Source of the DNA: Chitinophaga sp. XS-30
GTDB taxonomy: Bacteria > Bacteroidota > Bacteroidia > Chitinophagales > Chitinophagaceae
Assembly (NCBI RefSeq): GCF_008086345.1
Contig: NZ_CP043006.1
Coordinates: forward strand, 3,470,032-3,534,031
DNA: 64,000 bases
Direction: 5' to 3'
Part shown: in pieces, positions 41,778-50,315 of the stretch
How positions within the stretch are numbered: position 1 is the stretch's first letter
Layout: each line of letters opens with the position of its first letter
The notes under the pieces: model-generated
Told to the model about the DNA's origin: nothing
Databases searched by the model: none
What the model saw: only the letters and a program-made list of their open reading frames with translations
Program-made: the position numbers and the translations under genes

Positions 41778-42386
41778 ATGGAATTACATCAGAAAATAGC
41801 AGTTGCCAGGAAGAAGAAGGGATTTACCCAGGGGCAGTTGGCGGAAATGGCGAATGTTACCGTCCGGACCATTCAACGGCTGGAGAGTGGGGAGAGCGTT
41901 CCGAGGCCTTATACCATCAAGGCCATTGCTGCGGCCCTGGATACAACCTTCGAAATGCTGACCGCCGATGTGCCCGGTACTGCTGTGGCCGGCAGCTCAA
42001 ATTCTCCGGTAAGCCGGGGCGGCGCTGAACAGGAGAAACATTTCCTGGAGATCCTGTGCCTTTCCTGTTTCAGTTACCTGGTAGTTCCGTTGGTGCATTT
42101 CCTGATTCCGGTCTATTTGCTGAAAAGGTCCGGCCAGCAGAATCATGCGGTCATCGCTTTTGCCCGGTTAATGATCAGGCGGCAAGTGTACTGGGCGGTG
42201 ACCCTTAGCATGCTGCTGCTGCTGTCACTGAGCTATAACTTTATTGTATCTGTATATTTCCCGGGGGGCTTCCTGCTCCACTATATCTGGATCTTTGTGT
42301 CCATGTACCTGCTGAATGCCATCCTGATCAGCACCACCCTCTGGCGGATCAGGAATGCCGGGTTTTTGGTGAATATAAGAAGCTGA
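41778..42386 (+). CDS. Membrane-anchored XRE-family regulator
   Basis: A 202-residue protein started at MELHQKIAVARKKKGFTQGQ (the frame opens at 41646 without support). N-terminal XRE/Cro HTH (QLAEMANVTVRTIQRLESGE, residues 5-60) followed by three hydrophobic segments (about 95-115, 135-160, 165-185). HTH plus integral membrane region is a known Bacteroidota architecture in which the regulator sits at the membrane; the signal is unknown. Confidence 0.8.
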   Translation: MELHQKIAVARKKKGFTQGQLAEMANVTVRTIQRLESGESVPRPYTIKAIAAALDTTFEMLTADVPGTAVAGSSNSPVSRGGAEQEKHFLEILCLSCFSYLVVPLVHFLIPVYLLKRSGQQNHAVIAFARLMIRRQVYWAVTLSMLLLLSLSYNFIVSVYFPGGFLLHYIWIFVSMYLLNAILISTTLWRIRNAGFLVNIRS

Positions 42387-42475
42387 TTATCAATAAATGT
42401 CGTGTTAAAGCCGGGTAAACTACGGCTGAAGGGCAGCCAGGAGAGCGTAGTTTTGTATCCTGAAAAAGATCCAGG

Positions 42476-43528
42476 ATGCAAACGAAACCCAGATTCTTAA
42501 GCGGCATTTTACCGGCAGTTGTTGCGGGGTTGTTTTTTATGACCGCTGCCGCAAAGGCACAATCCGTTCCCGGCCTGCCGGAAAACCAGCTTGTCCTGCC
42601 CGCGGGAACATCCACTATTCCTTTTATCTGGCAGGGTGATAGCATCGGCCGGCAATGGGAACCTCATGCGGCCCTGCTGATCCCGGTGAGGTTGGCCCAT
42701 TGCCCGCGTCAGTTTTATATGCAGTTCGACCTGGGCTCTCCTTATTCCCTGCTGTACCGGAACATGCTGACCGCTATTCAGCGGAAATATCCTCAAGCCC
42801 TTCCGCCGGGCGAACCGGGGAAGACATTAAAGAACATATCTTTTGAAGCCGGGGAAACACACGTTACAGCCGGCGAAATAGCGGTGGAGCAGTTCGATAG
42901 CACAGACATTGACTGGAATGACGAAAGCCGTATGGACATCATCGGCACGATAGGGACCGACCTGATTGACGGGAAAGTGGCCGTCATTGATTATCCCGGA
43001 TGCCAGCTGAGCATTTCACCAGTCGTACCCGCAGCGCTGCTTCCTCATCTTTCCCTCGTGGATTTCACGTACGTGCGGCGAAGCATATTGCTTCCGGTGA
43101 AATTGCAGGGGGATGCGAAGATGATCTTCTTCGATACCGGCTCCAGCATGTATGAACTATTGACCGATGAAAGTACCTGCCGGCAACTCGCGGTTCACAA
43201 TACCGCACATCTGCGGCACCAGGTTAAATCCTGGGATAAATATATCACGGCCAACAGTTTCGCATCAAATGAAACCATCGAGATCGCCGGCAAAAAGATC
43301 CCGCTCCGGTATTCCACGTACATGGAAGGGGTCAGCGATGCACAGGTTGAACAGATGGCCAAAATGGGCATCGCGGGCATGACAGGCAACAAACTTTTTT
43401 TGAACTACAAGCTGGTGCTGGATACCCGGAATAAAAAATTCGGGCTTATCCACGCTTTCGGACCTTCACTGAAACTGGACCGCAGTGGGGAGATAACGCG
43501 AAAAAAATATTCTGAAAAAAGTAGGTAA
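42476..43528 (+). CDS. Secreted protein with two aspartyl-protease-like motifs
   Basis: A 350-residue protein with an N-terminal signal sequence (MTAAAKAQ near residue 28). Two internal sites resemble pepsin/retropepsin active sites: FDLGSPYSLLY near residue 85 and FFDTGSSMYELL near residue 222, in beta-rich surroundings (IIGTIGTDLIDGKVAVIDYP, a typical aspartyl-protease flap-side strand). The first site has Leu in place of Thr, so activity is unsure. It is the last gene before the RiPP region, separated by 556 bp, and could be unrelated. Confidence 0.55.
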   Translation: MQTKPRFLSGILPAVVAGLFFMTAAAKAQSVPGLPENQLVLPAGTSTIPFIWQGDSIGRQWEPHAALLIPVRLAHCPRQFYMQFDLGSPYSLLYRNMLTAIQRKYPQALPPGEPGKTLKNISFEAGETHVTAGEIAVEQFDSTDIDWNDESRMDIIGTIGTDLIDGKVAVIDYPGCQLSISPVVPAALLPHLSLVDFTYVRRSILLPVKLQGDAKMIFFDTGSSMYELLTDESTCRQLAVHNTAHLRHQVKSWDKYITANSFASNETIEIAGKKIPLRYSTYMEGVSDAQVEQMAKMGIAGMTGNKLFLNYKLVLDTRNKKFGLIHAFGPSLKLDRSGEITRKKYSEKSR

Positions 43529-44084
43529 TTCAAATGAGTTTTTGCTACATTTGGATGAGTAAGAAAATTTCCAATGCGCATTTTTGTTTGAAAGGAGTTG
43601 ACCACGATGTATGTGCCAGCCCCGTCAGCTTAAACCTTTTAGCAAAGTGTACCGGCGGAAAGTTTGTGAGGCCCTTGATATAGCTAAGACGTTTGAAATT
43701 GTGCGCCGATCCCATTCCAGGTGTACAAAATGTAATTGTTGAGACACTATTTTTTAACACCCTAAATCTTTTTTTTAACCGGCTGCAAGCCATCCGCAAG
43801 ACCAATACTCAGTTTGTTGACTTTTAGTGACCCTATGTTTGTAACGGAGTGTAATGGCTTGCATAACCCAGATATCAACTCAATATATAGCCCAGCATCG
43901 CTAAGCTCAAACATGTTTTGTGCATTCGTTAACGTAATGCGCTAAGGCGGACCTTTTTTGCCCGCTGGCGGAGAAACGCTGTTCGCACCGGTGAGCATTG
44001 TTCTCGTGTGCCCATACCATGGCAACAATACTTGCCTGAACTTTTTTTCTTTTTTTATTTCTTCACCATTTAAACAGTTTTTCT
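43529..44084. other. Non-coding region in front of the RiPP cluster
   Basis: No credible gene. A minus-strand frame at 43545-43805 has no recognisable protein. TACATTTG at 43546-43553 matches the -7 element; closer to the precursor, the stretch before 44085 is T-rich and ends TTTAAACAGTTTTTCT. The actual promoter of the peptide cluster cannot be fixed by eye. Confidence 0.5.
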
Positions 44085-44264
44085 ATGGAAAAAAGACCAT
44101 TGAAGAATGTTGATCAAAAAAGCGCCGCTGAGAAGGTTGATCTGAACCTTTTCAAGATTGAGGAACTGGAAGAGAGGTTGGAAATGGCACAGCTGTCAAC
44201 TTCTGCAGTAGGACCCAACAGCGTTTGCTGGATTGGAGACCCGGGATGTGGTGGTGGCGGTTGA
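44085..44264 (+). CDS. RiPP precursor peptide (59 residues)
   Basis: Too short for usual gene callers. Leader (about 1-40): MEKRPLKNVDQKSAAEKVDL, then an acidic amphipathic helix NLFKIEELEERLEMA, a type of leader bound by PqqD-like/RRE domains. Tail (about 41-59): AVGPNSVCWIGDPGCGGGG, with Cys48, Trp49 and Cys55 and a four-Gly end. Cys48 and Cys55 are natural radical-SAM thioether or disulfide partners; Trp49 is a natural P450 target. There are few Ser/Thr in the tail, so it is not a lanthipeptide substrate. It directly precedes the modification genes, on the same strand. Cleavage site and final structure are unknown. Confidence 0.85.
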   Translation: MEKRPLKNVDQKSAAEKVDLNLFKIEELEERLEMAQLSTSAVGPNSVCWIGDPGCGGGG

Positions 44265-44300
44265 GCCATCCATTACCTAATGATCCTTTAGGTCCGAAGT

Positions 44301-44334
44301 ATATAGAGGGCAAAAGTTCTTTTGTCCTCTATAT
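44301..44334 (+). promoter_or_regulatory. Strong RNA hairpin between precursor and enzyme genes
   Basis: ATATAGAGGGCAAAAG (44301-44316) and CTTTTGTCCTCTATAT (44319-44334) are complementary over 16 positions with one G-T pair, around a very short loop. No T-run follows. In RiPP operons such hairpins often stabilise the short precursor mRNA or limit read-through, so that precursor outnumbers enzymes; that role is inferred. Confidence 0.75.
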
Positions 44335-44398
44335 CATCCTTGCTGCAGCCACAGCACCGCGGTACGGTGTTCCTGTTTTAAAAATTCATTGGAGAATA

Positions 44399-46414
44399 AT
44401 GAAAATCATCAGCGCTCATATACCCATTGACAAGAACGATATCTTCGCCATTGAACAACATCTGTACAAGTACCTGGATGACCATGTAGATCTGCCAACC
44501 GGCATAAGGTCCACGGTTTTCCCGGATCGTTTTACAGAGGAGAAGATGCACCTGATCATGCCTGTCTTCTTTTTCAAGGCATTTGGCCTGAAGTTCAATT
44601 CGTTTGTGCAGGATGTATCGATAGGCGGCTTCTTCTATTTTAAATACCTGTTGTGCCTCGATTTGCTGGCAGACCAGGATTCCCTCATCAACAATAAAAA
44701 GCTCTCGCAGGCCACTCTGCTGCAATCGCACATCTATCACGAAGAGGCGATGAAGATACTGGGCAAACTGCTGGGAGGCAATCATGCATTCTGGGCCACC
44801 TGGAGCATCAGGACAAAGGAGCTCATGGCCAGCATCATGCAGGACAAACAGTATAATATCAATATGAGCTTTGCGGATTATGAAAAGCTGTGTATCAGAA
44901 AGTGCAGCTTTTATAAAGCGGCAGTAGATGTTTTCTATCATAAGGTATCTTCCGGGAAAAATGAAGGTGCGGCGGAGATCTACAGGGACCTGATATCGCT
45001 GATCGATCATTTTTCAATAGCCCGGTGCATCCAGGATGATATCGAGGATGTGGTAAAGGACCTGCAGTTTTCCAAGAACAACATATGCCATATCGAGCTG
45101 AACAAGTCCCTGAGCGAGCGCGGGCTCTTTTTTTCGATGTGTAATGCGGACAATATACAGAGCTTATGCATCGGTACCGGCACCTTTGAGAAAGCGCTGG
45201 ACCTGTCCATTGCCTACTACCGGAAGGCGCTCCTGGTCTGTAAGAAGTACAGCAGCAAGCTGGATAAACTGGAAACCCTGCTGAACGGGATGCTGAATAC
45301 CCTGAGCCTTTACCTGGTGCAGATAAAAGCGTACAGGATCGATAAGATCATCAGGCGCGGCGCCCCGGCAGCGCCTTCCTGCGGCAAATACGATGTGCAC
45401 AGCGGAAGACAGACGGCCCTGGAGTACATCAGGGACAAACAGTTTGCCGATGGCAGCTGGAATGATGTCATGAACAAGCAGGGCCTGAGCAATGTATGGG
45501 CCACGGGCTTCATATCGATCTTCAACGATGAGCCGGCCATGCTGGATGCTGCAGGAAAATTCCTGATCAATAATACCCATAATGGTTTATGGGGATATAA
45601 TAACGACTGGACGTTCGACTACGATTCCAGCACCTGCTCCCTTATCGCCATCGCCAAGGCCGGGTATGCCCCGCTCAGTTCCGGAGCATTAGGCTTGTGG
45701 GCAGGCGGGCAAAATGAAGACGGCGGGTTCAGTACCTATAAGCTCAGCAATACGGAATTTGTGGAGAGGATAGGCCTTAGTCCCGGTAAACTGAAAGGGT
45801 GGTGCCAGTCACAGGTGTGCGTCAGTGCGCTGGCGTACTATTTTGCATGCAGGTATGCCAGGGATGAAGCATTTGTGCCCGGGTTGAGGGAATACCTGTT
45901 GAAAAATCGATCGGACAACGGGTTATGGCCGTCCTATTGGTGGACCTCCGAAATATATGCCACCTATTTTGTGCTGCAGGGAATGCTTTATGATGATCAG
46001 GTGGACATGTCGTATTTTGACAAGGCGGTCTCGCAGCTGGTCAGGCTGCAGAAAACGGATGGCAGCTTTGCCTGCAATTACACCAGGTCCGGCAGCGCTT
46101 TTTATACGGCGCTGGTGCTGGACCTTCTCTGCTCGGATACGGTCACCCGCGAAAAATATACGGGAACGGTGGACAAAAGCCTGCAATGGCTGCTTGACAA
46201 CCAGTTCCAGGACGGCTCTTTTCCCAATACGAACTTCCTTGCGATCCCCAATCCCAACGTGGTAAAGTGGAATTTCAGCCGCACTGCCGGCTCGCTGAAC
46301 CGCTTTGGGGGCGGCAGTTCCATCACCGGCGAGCAATATTCCTGCTATACGACCGCGGTGGTGCATAGCGCACTGACAAAATACCTTCACCAGGAAAGAC
46401 AGGTCAATGTATGA
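44399..46414 (+). CDS. Terpene cyclase / prenyltransferase-like protein of the RiPP cluster
   Basis: A 671-residue protein starting at ATG 44399, eight bases after GGAG; a longer frame from TTG 44225 would run through the precursor and is rejected. Residues about 1-310 are all-helical with a metal-motif-like QDDIEDVVKD (212-221), recalling class I isoprenoid enzymes. Residues about 340-671 form an alpha/alpha-toroid with six QW-like repeats (QFADGSW 348, QNEDGGF 438, QKTDGSF 551, QFQDGSF 602 and two others), as in squalene-hopene and class II cyclases. FDYDSSTC at 406-413 sits where class II cyclases carry DxDD, but has Ser in the last position. Role inferred: prenyl or terpenoid attachment or cyclisation of the peptide, or a catalytic-like scaffold. 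No signal peptide. It ends in an ATGA overlap with the next gene. Confidence 0.7.
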   Translation: MKIISAHIPIDKNDIFAIEQHLYKYLDDHVDLPTGIRSTVFPDRFTEEKMHLIMPVFFFKAFGLKFNSFVQDVSIGGFFYFKYLLCLDLLADQDSLINNKKLSQATLLQSHIYHEEAMKILGKLLGGNHAFWATWSIRTKELMASIMQDKQYNINMSFADYEKLCIRKCSFYKAAVDVFYHKVSSGKNEGAAEIYRDLISLIDHFSIARCIQDDIEDVVKDLQFSKNNICHIELNKSLSERGLFFSMCNADNIQSLCIGTGTFEKALDLSIAYYRKALLVCKKYSSKLDKLETLLNGMLNTLSLYLVQIKAYRIDKIIRRGAPAAPSCGKYDVHSGRQTALEYIRDKQFADGSWNDVMNKQGLSNVWATGFISIFNDEPAMLDAAGKFLINNTHNGLWGYNNDWTFDYDSSTCSLIAIAKAGYAPLSSGALGLWAGGQNEDGGFSTYKLSNTEFVERIGLSPGKLKGWCQSQVCVSALAYYFACRYARDEAFVPGLREYLLKNRSDNGLWPSYWWTSEIYATYFVLQGMLYDDQVDMSYFDKAVSQLVRLQKTDGSFACNYTRSGSAFYTALVLDLLCSDTVTREKYTGTVDKSLQWLLDNQFQDGSFPNTNFLAIPNPNVVKWNFSRTAGSLNRFGGGSSITGEQYSCYTTAVVHSALTKYLHQERQVNV

Positions 46415-47676
46415 TGGACGTAAATGCAAATACCGTTCTGACGATCAACCCGCGCTGCCGCTGGTACACTTTCGATGCGAGGAAGAGCTTTATATTCATC
46501 AACGATGATAAGGAGAATATCCAGCAACGGTTTTTCGTGGACAACAACGTTGTGAAGATCATCAGCGGCATCAACGGGAACCTGAGCATTTCGGAACTGA
46601 CCGACTACGTCAATGAAAAATACCTCTGGAACCTGTCCACCGATAACGTGATCACGATCATAAAGGACAACCTGGCCGGGTATAACCTTTTCCAGGGCGA
46701 AACGGAGATGAAACGCATCCCGGACCTCTCTTTCTCCAACAAGTACATCAAGCTGAAGCTCCGCATCTTTCCCGCCAGGGTGGCCAGGGCTATTGCCGGC
46801 AAGTTCGTTTTCCTGTTTTCCCCGAAAGTATTTTATACCCTTTTGGCCTGTACAGTGCTTTTTAATGTAGCGCTGTTCTTCTCCGAGATCGGGGTATCGC
46901 AATTCCCTCAGTTTTCAACCCACGGGATCATATTCCCCTTTTTGCATTTGAACATCATTATCCCTTGTCTTCTCCTGAATTTCTTTTCCCTGTTGCTCCA
47001 CGAGTTCGGCCATTCATCCGCATCCGAGAAATTCAAGGCAAAATGCGGGGAGATCGGGTTCGGGTTTTACCTGCTGACGCCGGTGCTCTATTCCGATGTT
47101 ACGGAAATTTGGCGCCTGAAAAAGCAGCAAAGGATCATTGTGGACCTGGCGGGCGTTTACATGCAGTTCCTGTTTATGACCATCTTGTCCGTGATCTATC
47201 TTTTTACCTTCCGGCACGTTTACCTGGCGGCATCGTGTTTTATAGGCATAGGGGCGCTGATCAATCTCAACCCGTTCCTGCGGTTCGATGGATACTGGGT
47301 GCTGTCTGACATGACGAATATCGTCAACCTGAGAAGCCGGTCCAATTTGCTCGCAAACCAGTTCTATGGAAAGATGATCGGGATCAACAAGAGTTGGCAA
47401 CCTTCCCCGCTCAATATTTTCCTGACTTCCTACGGCGTAGCGTCCATGGTATTTATTCTCCTCTTCGTGTTTTACATGTTATTCATGAATGCAGATTCGG
47501 TGATCAACTTTCCGCTCCGGATCTACAGGATCATCGAAGCGCTGATAAACGGGCAATCCGTATCTATTGAATATCTGTCTTCCAATATCCTGTCCTTCGT
47601 GTTTACGGCTATATTCTACTACCTGGCGTTCAAACTGATTGTTAACTTATTTAAAAAGAAGAAAAATGCAGTATAA
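46411..47676 (+). CDS. PqqD-like (RRE) domain fused to M50 membrane metalloprotease
   Basis: A 421-residue protein. Residues 1-95 resemble PqqD/RiPP recognition elements (INPRCRWYTFDARKSFIFIN, ISGINGNLSISELTDYV), which bind leader peptides. Then follows an M50 site-2-protease-like membrane domain: zinc motif HEFGH at 197-201 and LNPFLRFDG at 286-294, with about six hydrophobic segments. Likely role: bind and cleave the precursor leader inside the membrane. The start overlaps the previous stop by ATGA; the end overlaps the rSAM gene by 11 bp, showing tight coupling. Confidence 0.85.
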   Translation: MMDVNANTVLTINPRCRWYTFDARKSFIFINDDKENIQQRFFVDNNVVKIISGINGNLSISELTDYVNEKYLWNLSTDNVITIIKDNLAGYNLFQGETEMKRIPDLSFSNKYIKLKLRIFPARVARAIAGKFVFLFSPKVFYTLLACTVLFNVALFFSEIGVSQFPQFSTHGIIFPFLHLNIIIPCLLLNFFSLLLHEFGHSSASEKFKAKCGEIGFGFYLLTPVLYSDVTEIWRLKKQQRIIVDLAGVYMQFLFMTILSVIYLFTFRHVYLAASCFIGIGALINLNPFLRFDGYWVLSDMTNIVNLRSRSNLLANQFYGKMIGINKSWQPSPLNIFLTSYGVASMVFILLFVFYMLFMNADSVINFPLRIYRIIEALINGQSVSIEYLSSNILSFVFTAIFYYLAFKLIVNLFKKKKNAV

Positions 47677-49087
47677 GCTATCTTCCTACATCGTGTTTTC
47701 AGAAAGTTTTTTGGAGCCGGACAAGGTGTTGGTGTATTCTACAAGGACCAATAAGCTGCTTAAGATAGCCAGGGAATTCAGAACGCTGTTGCAGGACAAC
47801 AGGCTGGAAGATATTCCCGAGGGCGCCATTCAATACCTGGCAGACCAGAAAGTGCTGGTAGCGGATGGGGAACAGGAACTCAGCACGGTCATAGCAGAGA
47901 ACAGGGCGCATAACGAAGAGAACAGTTCAACGCTGTACGAGGTGATCCAGCCCAGTGCCTGGTGTCAGCTGGGCTGCCATTATTGCGGGCAGGAACATAA
48001 GGAAAAGCTGCTGGGTGAATTGGAAATAGACAAGATACTGTCCCGCATTGAAACCAAGCTGGCGGCCGGCAATTGCACCGGGCTGGAGATTGGCTGGTTT
48101 GGAGGAGAGCCCTTATCCGGCCTGAGCAGCATGCGGATCATCAATGCCCGGCTGAAAGAGATGACCGCCAGGCTCAATATCAGGTATCAAAGCAAGATCG
48201 TTACCAATGGCGTGAACCTGAAGTTCAGCGTTTTTAAGGAACTGATCGAGGATTTCAACGTCAGGCATATGGAGGTGACGCTGGACGGACTGGGTGACTT
48301 TCATGACCAGAACAGGGCGCTGAAAACGAAGAAAGGATCATTCCATACCATCTATAATAACCTGTTGAGCATCCTGCTGTCCGATTACTTTGATGTGAAC
48401 AGGCACAGCATTTCCATCAGGTGCAATGTGAACAAGGATAACTTTTCCGGCATTGAGCCCTTGCTGTATAAACTGAAGGAAGATAACCTGCACGACAAGA
48501 TCAGGAGCATCTATTTTATGTCCATTTATTCCTGGGCGCAGAACCATGCGGATGTAAGCTCCTACACCAAGGAAGAGTTTGCCTACCTGCGGCTGAAGCT
48601 CGAATGCCTGAAGATCATGCTCGGATACCGTTATTCGTTTATCCTTCCCCGGGAGAGAAAATACAATACCTGCATGGCTACGGATGCGCGCTCGGAGATG
48701 TACGACCCTTACGGTAATGTTTTTAACTGCACGGAAGTTTCACTGACGGACGTGTATAAGGATACGGCCTATGAAATGGGCAATATCAAATTCCTGGATG
48801 CAGACAGCAAGCCGAAACGGATCTTCAGCAACTGGTTTGAGTCGATTGAAAAGAACGCGCATTATCAATGCCATTCCTGCAAGGTTTTCCCGATCTGCGG
48901 TGGAGGATGCCCGAAATCATGGATGGAAAAGAATGCGCCCTGCCCGACTTTCCGCAATTCCATTGCCGCGGATATCCGGTTAAAAGAAATCATGTCCCAC
49001 GCGGGAGAAGAAAACAAAGCGGACCTGGTAGCGTCTTTTGAAAAGGGGCTGAAGTCCTCCGATTTCATTTATAACAACAACTGGTGA
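47666..49087 (+). CDS. Radical SAM/SPASM peptide maturase
   Basis: A 473-residue enzyme starting MQYKLSSYIVFSES (47666; the open frame starts nine codons earlier inside the M50 gene). Residues 1-90 look like a winged-helix recognition domain as in peptide maturases. The radical SAM cluster CxxxCxxC is C100, C104, C107 (CQLGCHYCGQ), followed by GWFGGEPLSG. The C-terminal SPASM Cys set includes VFNCTEVS and CHSCKVFPICGGGCPKSW with the last Cys in APCP. SPASM enzymes make sactionine thioethers, C-C crosslinks or epimerise. The natural substrate is the 59-residue precursor. Confidence 0.92.
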   Translation: MQYKLSSYIVFSESFLEPDKVLVYSTRTNKLLKIAREFRTLLQDNRLEDIPEGAIQYLADQKVLVADGEQELSTVIAENRAHNEENSSTLYEVIQPSAWCQLGCHYCGQEHKEKLLGELEIDKILSRIETKLAAGNCTGLEIGWFGGEPLSGLSSMRIINARLKEMTARLNIRYQSKIVTNGVNLKFSVFKELIEDFNVRHMEVTLDGLGDFHDQNRALKTKKGSFHTIYNNLLSILLSDYFDVNRHSISIRCNVNKDNFSGIEPLLYKLKEDNLHDKIRSIYFMSIYSWAQNHADVSSYTKEEFAYLRLKLECLKIMLGYRYSFILPRERKYNTCMATDARSEMYDPYGNVFNCTEVSLTDVYKDTAYEMGNIKFLDADSKPKRIFSNWFESIEKNAHYQCHSCKVFPICGGGCPKSWMEKNAPCPTFRNSIAADIRLKEIMSHAGEENKADLVASFEKGLKSSDFIYNNNW

Positions 49088-49105
49088 TATAAAATAGAAT
49101 ATACT

Positions 49106-50314
49106 ATGGATGCTATACAGCACATTATGCCGGAACCTGTTTCTTTTGACAACCCGTTTAAAGATTACAAGAAGATCAGGAGAAAGAAGGATATGCTGAG
49201 GGTTTCTCCCACCAAATGGCTGGTGATGGGCTATAATGCTTCATTTGCGGCACTTTGCAGCCCGCATGTATCCCACTGGCAGGATGAAGAGAACAAAGGT
49301 GACGGGGGGCAGCTGAAAAATTCGGTCGTGGATATCGCCCGGTTATTTACGCCGGAAACCAATACCCGGTTCCGCGATATTATCATTCAGGCGCTTTCTA
49401 TGAAGAACCTGATCTGCGATGAAGCAGGCCTTAAGGCAAAAGCGGAAAAGCTGCTGGAAAAGTTCGAGGGGAAGCCGGGTTTCGACTTCATCGGCGAGTA
49501 TGCGGACCCCTTTACTTTCAAGATCATCTGCGAGGTAATGGGCTTCACCGAAGCAGAAAGCGATGAGCTGTATGTTATCATAAAAGCAAAAGAGCAGCAA
49601 TACCTGCAATACATTCTGTTCAATGCCCGGAAGGACCGGTCCGCGGAAAATGATACATACCGGGAGCTCATACGGTTTATGGAGAAATTCACGGAAAGGC
49701 AGCTGCAGAACAAGGACAACCCTCATTCGCTGATCGCGATGCTGATCACGGAGTCCGCCGCTAATAACGGAGATAAGGCGGTGGACGTGCTTTACCTCTG
49801 CTCGATAGTTTTGTTCCTGATCTACACCGGGCATCATAACATGACCAATTTCCTGGGCAATATCATCGTCTTTTTGTCGAAGCATAAAAGCATACTGGAC
49901 GCCTTAATTGCCGATCCCGGCCTGGTAGACAAATCCATCAATGAGTTTTTGCGGCTGGAGGGGCCTGTTCAGTTTTTAATGGTGCATGCCAAAAGCGATT
50001 TTGTGCTGGAGCAGACAGACATTAAATCAGGCGCTGAACTGCTGGTTTGCATAGGCGCATCCAACCGGGACGAAACGGTTTTTGAAAGTCCGGATGAATT
50101 CAAGCTGGACAGGGAAATGACCCGGCACCTGAGTTTCGGGTACGGCGCATACCGCTGCATCGGGTCCAAGCTGGCCAATATGGAGATTGCCGCGGCGCTG
50201 AAGGCGCTCCTGGAGAAATTTCCCGCTTTCCGCGTAGATAAGAACGGCATCGTCTGGAAGACCGATAACATCGTGGAACGGGGACCGGAAAAACTAATGC
50301 TTAAACTTTCGTAG
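49106..50314 (+). CDS. Cytochrome P450 with atypical I-helix
   Basis: A 402-residue soluble P450 of bacterial CYP type, no membrane anchor. The heme loop is intact (HLSFGYGAYRCIGSKLAN, Cys near residue 352), and the K-helix ExxR is present (NEFLRLEGP). The I-helix reads TGHHNMTNFL where most P450s have AGxE/DTT; the acid-alcohol pair for oxygen activation is replaced by His-Asn-Met. Such departures are seen in P450s that couple aromatic side chains instead of hydroxylating. No ferredoxin gene lies near. Proposed role: a crosslink or oxidation at Trp49 of the precursor; unproven. Confidence 0.88.
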   Translation: MDAIQHIMPEPVSFDNPFKDYKKIRRKKDMLRVSPTKWLVMGYNASFAALCSPHVSHWQDEENKGDGGQLKNSVVDIARLFTPETNTRFRDIIIQALSMKNLICDEAGLKAKAEKLLEKFEGKPGFDFIGEYADPFTFKIICEVMGFTEAESDELYVIIKAKEQQYLQYILFNARKDRSAENDTYRELIRFMEKFTERQLQNKDNPHSLIAMLITESAANNGDKAVDVLYLCSIVLFLIYTGHHNMTNFLGNIIVFLSKHKSILDALIADPGLVDKSINEFLRLEGPVQFLMVHAKSDFVLEQTDIKSGAELLVCIGASNRDETVFESPDEFKLDREMTRHLSFGYGAYRCIGSKLANMEIAAALKALLEKFPAFRVDKNGIVWKTDNIVERGPEKLMLKLS

Positions 50315-50315
50315 C

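Noticed and set aside
43545..43805. 86-codon minus-strand gene or transposase remnant
   Set aside because: No transposase motif, terminal repeat or family could be recognised, and the sequence is low in coding character.
44085..44264. Lanthipeptide or graspetide precursor
   Set aside because: The tail has few Ser/Thr, and the neighbourhood has no LanB/LanC/LanM, YcaO or ATP-grasp enzyme.
44225..44398. TTG-initiated extension of the cyclase-like gene
   Set aside because: It would overlap the precursor in another frame and the hairpin; ATG 44399 has a GGAG eight bases upstream and gives a sensible N-terminus.
44399..46414. LanC-like cyclase reading of the toroid domain
   Set aside because: The repeats are QW-type (QxxDGSF/W) and the zinc-binding Cys/Cys-His pattern of LanC is not seen.
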